Positions 58,426 through 64,000 of a stretch of DNA of 64,000 bases are shown piece after piece. Source of the DNA: Bactrocera neohumeralis. Lineage: Eukaryota; Arthropoda; Insecta; Diptera; Tephritidae. The notes beneath the pieces are model-generated. The model was not told where the DNA came from, did no database searches, and saw nothing but the letters and a program-made list of their open reading frames with translations. Positions within the stretch are counted from its first letter, which is position 1; every line of letters starts with the position of its first letter. A program made the position numbers and the translations under genes. The stretch lies in NCBI RefSeq assembly GCF_024586455.1, contig NC_065919.1, positions 43,066,839 through 43,130,838 on the forward strand. The letters are read 5' to 3'.

Positions 58426-59865
58426 CAACGAACTTGCTGTTCAATATGGTGAGGCCGACAATGGTTGTCAAAATTAGCTCAAGGATCGCTTCCAAATTTG
58501 CAATGATTCGTTCCCATACCTACTTTTTAAGCGCTGCAACCTCTGTTAAGTCTCACTTTTAATGTAGAGTGGGGATGGTTTTAATTTAATCAAACCAATA
58601 TGACGGATCTGGCCAGCTTGAGTGGAACGGCTTTAATTCCATGCTCATATTGGATATTGTCATCGAGTAAAAATGTTTGTTTAATGTTTTAGTTTTCTTA
58701 CAGAAGCTCATGAACATGTATACTAAATATATATTTTTGTAATTTCTAAGGAAATCTTAAACTTTCTTAAATTCCGTTGTCCCGACCTCTTAGCTAAGTA
58801 TATATTTTTTTAACTTTCAAAGATTGCACTGTGCTATTATTAAGATATTTTCACTCGCATTCCATTTGACAAACTCTTCGCCAAATCTGAACTAAACTAA
58901 AATCTCTTGCGGTTGAATTTTGTGGCAATGCAAATTGATGAATCGTGTTTCCAATGTTTGTACACTATACTCCCTCCTTACTCCTAAATTATATGCCATA
59001 TAAAAAAAATAGTGAGCCAAATATTCAGGCTTGCGATGCAGGACCATTAGGCACCGCCGAAGCAACTGAGTTAGCTAACGCCAACAAAGAAATTACTCGG
59101 AGGATGTGACTCTCTGCCTATCTTTCGGTGTCATCGCAAGCAATGACTTTGTACTTGGTTGCCAGCCAAACTATTATGAAGTCAGTTCACTAAATTTATG
59201 TGCAGACGTGTGTGTACGCGCAAAGAGCGCTCCCAGTGCGGCTGGGTATGGCTGGGTTTATTATTGTTCGCGTTGCAAAAATTTCGTGCCAAGATGTCGA
59301 CGCATGCCAATGCATTTGTGGACGTGTATGAAAGTGCTCACTTACCGAGGCAGAGCAACGTTTCGAAGCGATGCGGTGTTGCGGAAATTCTTAGATAATT
59401 TGCAATATATTGCCATATCGCCAGCAGCTGAGCAGCTGGTTGGTCAAATTTGACCCTTTTTCTTTGGCAATCACACCGAAAGAAATCAACGCAATGGCAA
59501 GTGAAGGTGCCGATAAGCGGTGGCCAATATTAAATCTCAATTGTACTGACATTTATATGTTTTAGAAAATATCGCATTGATATGTATATAGGTTTTGATA
59601 TATGTATATGTTTTTGATATTATACTAAACATTTCAAAAGAAGTAAGAGGATTATAAGCTAGTAAAAGAAAATGTCTTAAAGACGTCTCAACGCCTCAAA
59701 AATAATATATAACTTAATTTCTTAATACTGCTTACTTAGTTTTGTTGAAAGTGTGGGATATGTTGGTACGAACTTTATACTAATACCGTTTTCCTCAAAG
59801 TTGGTTCAGCAATACGCGGGTTGTGTATTTCTCATTCTCGAGACAAATGGTAAACAAATGTATAA
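58426..59865. other. Intergenic sequence with an unexplained 115-codon frame
   Basis: A GC-richer patch at 59100-59460 contains an open frame (59106-59453) beginning MTLCLSFGVIASNDFVLGCQ. It is cysteine-containing but matches no family I know, and a second open frame overlaps it. It may be conserved non-coding DNA or chance. Confidence 0.3.
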
Positions 59866-60125
59866 GGGTCTCTCATTCGAGGCTATTTTCTTCTTTTCAT
59901 TGGGGGTGTTTTTTTACGTGGCGGGTCCCAAACCCAGCGCACAACCCGGCGGTGGGGATGTTTCGCCTTCTCACTTTAGCTCGCCTTCAAACGGATATAT
60001 TTTGGCTACCCAGAGGTTGCTTGGTCTAAGACCGGAAGTTGTGAGCTGCTTGAGCCATATGTAAAAGAATTCCCAAGTGAATGGTGCCCAGAGAACTTTC
60101 TTCACTTCCGTGAATTTGTACAAAT
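59866..60125 (-). mobile_element. RTE retrotransposon 5'-end fragment (antisense)
   Basis: The complement matches about 47690-47955 of the full-length copy, including 'ggctcaagcagctca', 'cgagctaaagtgagaaggcg', 'gggacccgccacgtaaaaaa' and 'cgaatgagagacc'. It contains only leader sequence and the first codons. The 103-codon plus-strand frame here is a shadow of it. Confidence 0.75.
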
Positions 60126-60439
60126 GGACCTATAATAAAGAGTTCATAAAATTCAAGAATTTTCACATGTAGTCAACTATATGTAAATCAATATAATCAA
60201 AATAATTATTATAAATTACATCCCGAAACATGTTTATATTCTAGTAATATGAAGTACTGCGTTGATATGCATCATTAAAATATTAATTATGTTTGTAAAA
60301 ATTTTCTGAAAGTGCACTCACATAAGAAAAAATGCCAAAACGATGTCACTGAAAGGAAAATAATCGCTACATACAAAATCGTGCATTATAGGATTAAAAG
60401 AGACTACTGTAGTAGATTTTATCACAAATTTTTGGGAGA
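60126..60439. other. Intergenic spacer
   Basis: AT-rich, with nothing recognised. Confidence 0.3.
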
Positions 60440-60655
60440 CGGGTTACTTTGCTCGTCTAGAAGACTCGGAATGACGACATTCACCCAAAACAAGCACATC
60501 CGACTGTGTTGTTTACTGGATCGCTAGCCCCATCAGACATTAAAAAAGACCTTGGTAATGCCACAGGAGTGATAGTAAATCCATTAACTGTTCGCAGGAG
60601 GCTCAGAAAAGCAGAATTCGGCGGCCGATGTCTTACAAACGTAAGACGTGTATAT
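60440..60655 (+). pseudogene. Tc1-family transposase, N-terminal helix-turn-helix fragment
   Basis: The plus-strand frame reads SPSDIKKDLGNATGVIVNPL followed by TVRRRLRKAEFGGR. It fits the second helix-turn-helix of Tc1-like transposases ('S..DI...L.....V.VS..TVRRRL..A.L.GR'). The frame breaks on both sides, and no inverted ends or catalytic blocks were recognised downstream. Confidence 0.6.
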
Positions 60656-62690
60656 TTGGGAGAAAGAGAATGAATCCAAGCTTAATTCTTTCGATGAACT
60701 GGTATCCGCTATGTATGAAGAAGGTCAGACGAACAATTCACCAGAAGCAAGACATTCATGACGGAATTAGATGATGAAGGTCCTTGCAGTTTCGCAATTT
60801 TATCACTGAAAATAGAATGAAGGCGATTATTAAGAAACAGGTAGCCGCACAGAAGCGCAGGAACCAAAAGAAGCCAGATTCCGTCCTTTTGATGGATGTT
60901 GGATTACTCATACAGACAGAGATATTTTCCCATAAAAGAGGAAATAGGGTAAATATTTTTTTGAATATTTCAATAATATCATCAAATTTGATTAGAATGT
61001 CCTTCTGATAAATTTCGCATTCATAGTTTTTGGCTAATAAGTTATTTTATTATTTATTAGAAATCCAAACAAGTTCCAATTTTCACTTTTTTAATGTAAA
61101 TGAAGATATTTGAATTTTTCTTATTCCCGAAATTGTTCAGTGGCTGAACTCTCGAAAAAGTAACGTGGTAAGTAATTCATTTGAATCAGAAATCACGAGG
61201 ACTCTCCTAACAAATTCTACAGGGGCGGCCATATTACCAAGTAAGCTTAAAGAAAATGGATAAAGTTTAATAAAATTTGTAGATTTTTTCCTTCATTTTT
61301 GCTTTAATCAGAAATATCATGATCGTAGCCAAGTAGAGCAAGCCTATGGAATATCCACATAACCAATCAGACAAATATATGTACATGGATAATATGATAA
61401 AAAAAACGACGTGTAGAGTTAAAGTAATGTATGGATACATTTGTTCTCCTGATTGATTTTGTTAGACCCTTTTCTATTTTGGCTTTATATTAGTTTTCAA
61501 AGAGTGATTGGATGTCTGAAAAGGCAGGTTACAAGAACACCTGACCGCAACCAACCGCACTTAAGCAAATATTAAGGAAATGGTGCTCTCCCTGACCAAG
61601 AAGTATTCGTTATTTATGTTCTCGGAAATCCACGGTATTCACATAAGTCACATGCCCAGAGTCAATAAATGTCTCCTATTTGATCAGTTAAAGTTACTTT
61701 GGATTTTATCAAAACTAATTGAGATATCACAATGAAATCCGACAGATTTATAGTTCAAAACACAGAATTCCGACTACCCACAGAAACATACACAGCACCA
61801 ATATACTATAAAAATGTATAATTCTCAACAAACATATATGTATGTACATATACATATACCTATAAATACTTATATTACAGAACAATTTATTTCACAAGCT
61901 TTATATCAAACTAACTTTTACCTATAAATCCACTCTTGAATATTCAAAGGCTTGCAACCATATCGTACCACACTCGAACTCAATATATGTAGTTAAGCAT
62001 TATAAAGTGAACTCGCCAGCGTACATTGACATCATGCTTCGTACTATTTCGCACGAACAATACCACTTAAAGGTGTCTACCAATTTATTTCAATGGTTAC
62101 AATTAAACTTAATTACTCGCGTAGACAAAACGTGCAGCAAGCACCAATTACATTATCAATGTGTATTGCAATGATTTTATTGTAGTTGAAATATTCTTGC
62201 AAGCGGTATTTTGTTTGCTCTCCTTAGCCTTTTAATGGCGATGTTGCACGTGCCGCTGAAGTTCCTGCAGAAAGTCTTAATCTGCTTAGCGCATATTTCG
62301 CAATGTCGGAACGTAAAATAAGGAAGTTAAATGGACGAAAAGCGCAAATGATGATAGGACCATTTTATTACCACTTATTTGGAATTACGAAACAATTTGA
62401 TCAAAAGCCATTTTTTTATACCCATTTGAGTGTTACATAGTAGAATACAGTATAGAACTAATTACTAGACTGCGGAGTTTTTATAGCAAGTGATCATCAA
62501 TGGATTCCTATAACAGTTTAAATATGTGGACATTTCCGCTTTTCGTATTATTTCACTAGGGTGCTACAGAGTATGATAGTTTTGCTCACCTAGCTTAAAT
62601 TATAACTTTTTCATTATTAATTTTTCTAATTTTATATCATCGGTCTCATCGAAAGTCAAATGGTTTCAGTAGGAGAAAATATCGTAGAAA
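60656..62690. other. Intergenic sequence, nothing recognised
   Basis: About 2 kb without recognisable coding sequence. CATATG tracts at 61840-61870. Confidence 0.3.
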
Positions 62691-63170
62691 ATGCTACAGC
62701 ACAGCATTTTGTATTTCGACCGCCTTTACCCCAGATGTGAAGGAATAATATTGAGGCATATTTTTACTATTTCAACTTTTGGTTCGATGCAGTGGGCTTC
62801 GTCAAACATAACAAAATTTGATATCGATTTGGCAAGCGTTCTACCTTCAAGATTAATGGAACTGCGCACCAGAATTGATACTGCTCCGCGCACCAATACA
62901 TATGGCTACATTCGGACGAAATTATTGGAAATTTTTACCGAAAGCTAGCAGCGATGCTAGATGTACCTCGCGAATGAACCTGGGCGAACGGCGGAATCTA
63001 TCAAGCTGCTTCAAGAGATTGCCGAGAATTGTGCACCGTACAACAATCTACCGACCAGGAACTGAGGGCCGAATTAGCAGCGCTCAGACAACGGCTCGAC
63101 CAAATATTAGCCTAGATTTAGGGCCATGGCAAGTAAAACGTGCTGGTATAATGCGAAATTTGTCACTTTA
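62691..63170 (+). pseudogene. Possible LTR-retrotransposon gag relic
   Basis: The plus strand reads ASSNITKFDIDLASVLPSRL, then TAPRTNTYGYIRTKLLEIFT and, in a shifted frame, MNLGERRNLSSCFKRL. The order resembles insect Gypsy-like gag proteins ('F...NIT...TKFD.V...LP......V.D.I...P..N.Y..LK..LL......GDRKPS.LL..M'). Only weak, frame-broken similarity; no LTR, protease or RT was found nearby. Confidence 0.4.
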
Positions 63171-63589
63171 ACATTTTGTTTTGTACGCCACAGACATTAA
63201 ATTTTACTTGGTATGAGAAGGCCTTATAGGATCCCGGGTAAAATTTTTGGCGAAAGGCGTGCCACCGCCCACTTTTAGGTGAAATCACATATCTCGACAC
63301 CCGCTCGACAGATTTCAACCAAATTTGGCACGTGACATTTCTCTAATACTCTCATATTACAGTGCCAAAATGGATGTATTAAAACTCAACCACGCCTCCT
63401 TCCCATTTAACACAATTTAAAATTAGTTGTGATTTTTTCATATTCCAGTATACAAATAAAGCAATTAATATAACGGTATCAAATTTTACAATAATAATAT
63501 CCTTAATGGCTGCCATCTTTTGACCAAACATTTTCCTAATCGATCTGAAGCTGTTCCAGTTCATATGACCTGAACCGGAGCACCAGTTG
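63171..63589. repeat. Spacer with a dispersed repeat scrap
   Basis: The portion 63254-63340 is the complement of 45353-45436 (blocks 'ggcgtgccaccgcccacttt', 'atatctcgacacccg', 'gatttcaaccaaatttggca'). The remainder is AT-rich and unrecognised. Confidence 0.45.
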
Positions 63590-63960
63590 ACCTTTTACCG
63601 AAAATATCGGTACCTGTGCTCTCTATTGGTCGAATTGTTGAAAAATTTTAGAGCACATTTTCCTCACATGATGTTCAAGTGCCAAGAAGAAAAAGAAAAT
63701 ATTGCCCCCGTTCAGGTAAGTGCGACTGAAAACCACAATTTGTCGATTTCAAGACGTTCTGAAGAGTTGGGACTTTCTCAAACCAGAACCTGGCGATTTT
63801 GAGAAAAGATTTGAGCTTGCATCCGTATAAAATTGTACTCACTCAAGAACTGAAGAACATTGGACCACCGTAAGCGCTATAAATTTGCTGATTTTCACTT
63901 GGAGCACACCAATATAACAAACATATAACATACGGGAGACTTTACTTCAAATGATTTGTA
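63590..63960 (+). pseudogene. DDE transposase relic ('CDLTP' insect family), copy 5
   Basis: The plus-strand frame reads EEKENIAPVQVSATENHNLS followed by ISRRSEELGLSQTRTWRF, a stop, then a shifted segment ending HRKRYKFADFHLEH. This is the helix-turn-helix half ('ENIA.V..S..EN..LSI.RR..ELGLS..T.WRIL') and the start of the region before the first catalytic Asp. It stops near 63960; the rest may be decayed or beyond the window. Confidence 0.7.
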
Positions 63961-64000
63961 ATGGACCTTAATGAAACACAGTGAGAATTTAATTAGTAGA

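Noticed and set aside
59106..59453. A 115-codon cysteine-containing frame in a GC-richer patch.
   Set aside because: No family recognised and two frames overlap; kept only as a note in the regional entry, not called a gene.
59753..60064. A 103-codon plus-strand open frame.
   Set aside because: It is the reverse complement of RTE leader sequence.

Overview
The window looks like nuclear DNA of a higher fly, and the repeat content fits a true fruit fly (Tephritidae) best. The DNA is AT-rich and intron-containing, with many small TATG/CATA tracts, many mariner-type relics and dispersed DINE-1/INE-1-like repeats. The species assignment is inference. There is no operon structure, CRISPR array, rRNA or recognisable tRNA.

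One host gene is well supported: a plus-strand, four-coding-exon, calcyphosin-like EF-hand protein of 214 residues (26635-33211). All coding exons join in frame at GT/AG sites. A non-coding first exon is proposed near 17157-17375, giving a first intron of about 9.3 kb. Possible poly(A) signals lie at 33357 and 33609.

Almost everything else that can be recognised is transposon debris. From 1 to 17 kb there is a TTAA-flanked MITE (899-1658), a 528-bp internally deleted mariner (2031-2558), a 1065-bp decayed mariner with both inverted ends and TA duplications (8175-9239), a 973-bp internally deleted RTE retrotransposon with a 13-bp target duplication (9309-10281), LINE C-terminal scraps, and two relics of a 'CDLTP' type DDE transposase. 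The long introns hold pieces of a Jockey-like reverse transcriptase, Tc1 and mariner fragments and a LINE RNase H/zinc-knuckle segment. From 34 to 64 kb the sequence is a patchwork: DINE-like copies, RTE fragments, a mariner whose terminal repeat is split by a second copy of the TTAA MITE (42.8-43.5 kb), a second mariner facing it (44287-45229), a complete-length but frameshifted RTE with an exact 9-bp target duplication (47666-50890), a short chimeric RTE insert with a 14-bp duplication (56832-57053), a 426-bp TA-flanked MITE (55585-56010), and three more DDE transposase relics.

The most useful observations concern transposon biology. A MITE family with TTAA target preference is dated by nesting. 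A mariner copy keeps a continuous 173-codon frame after losing its catalytic centre. One RTE family is present as one full-length copy, two deletion derivatives with their own target duplications, and further fragments. A reading frame of a cysteine-rich insect protein family abuts the full-length RTE at its insertion point. I saw nothing that I can defend as a wholly new biological system.
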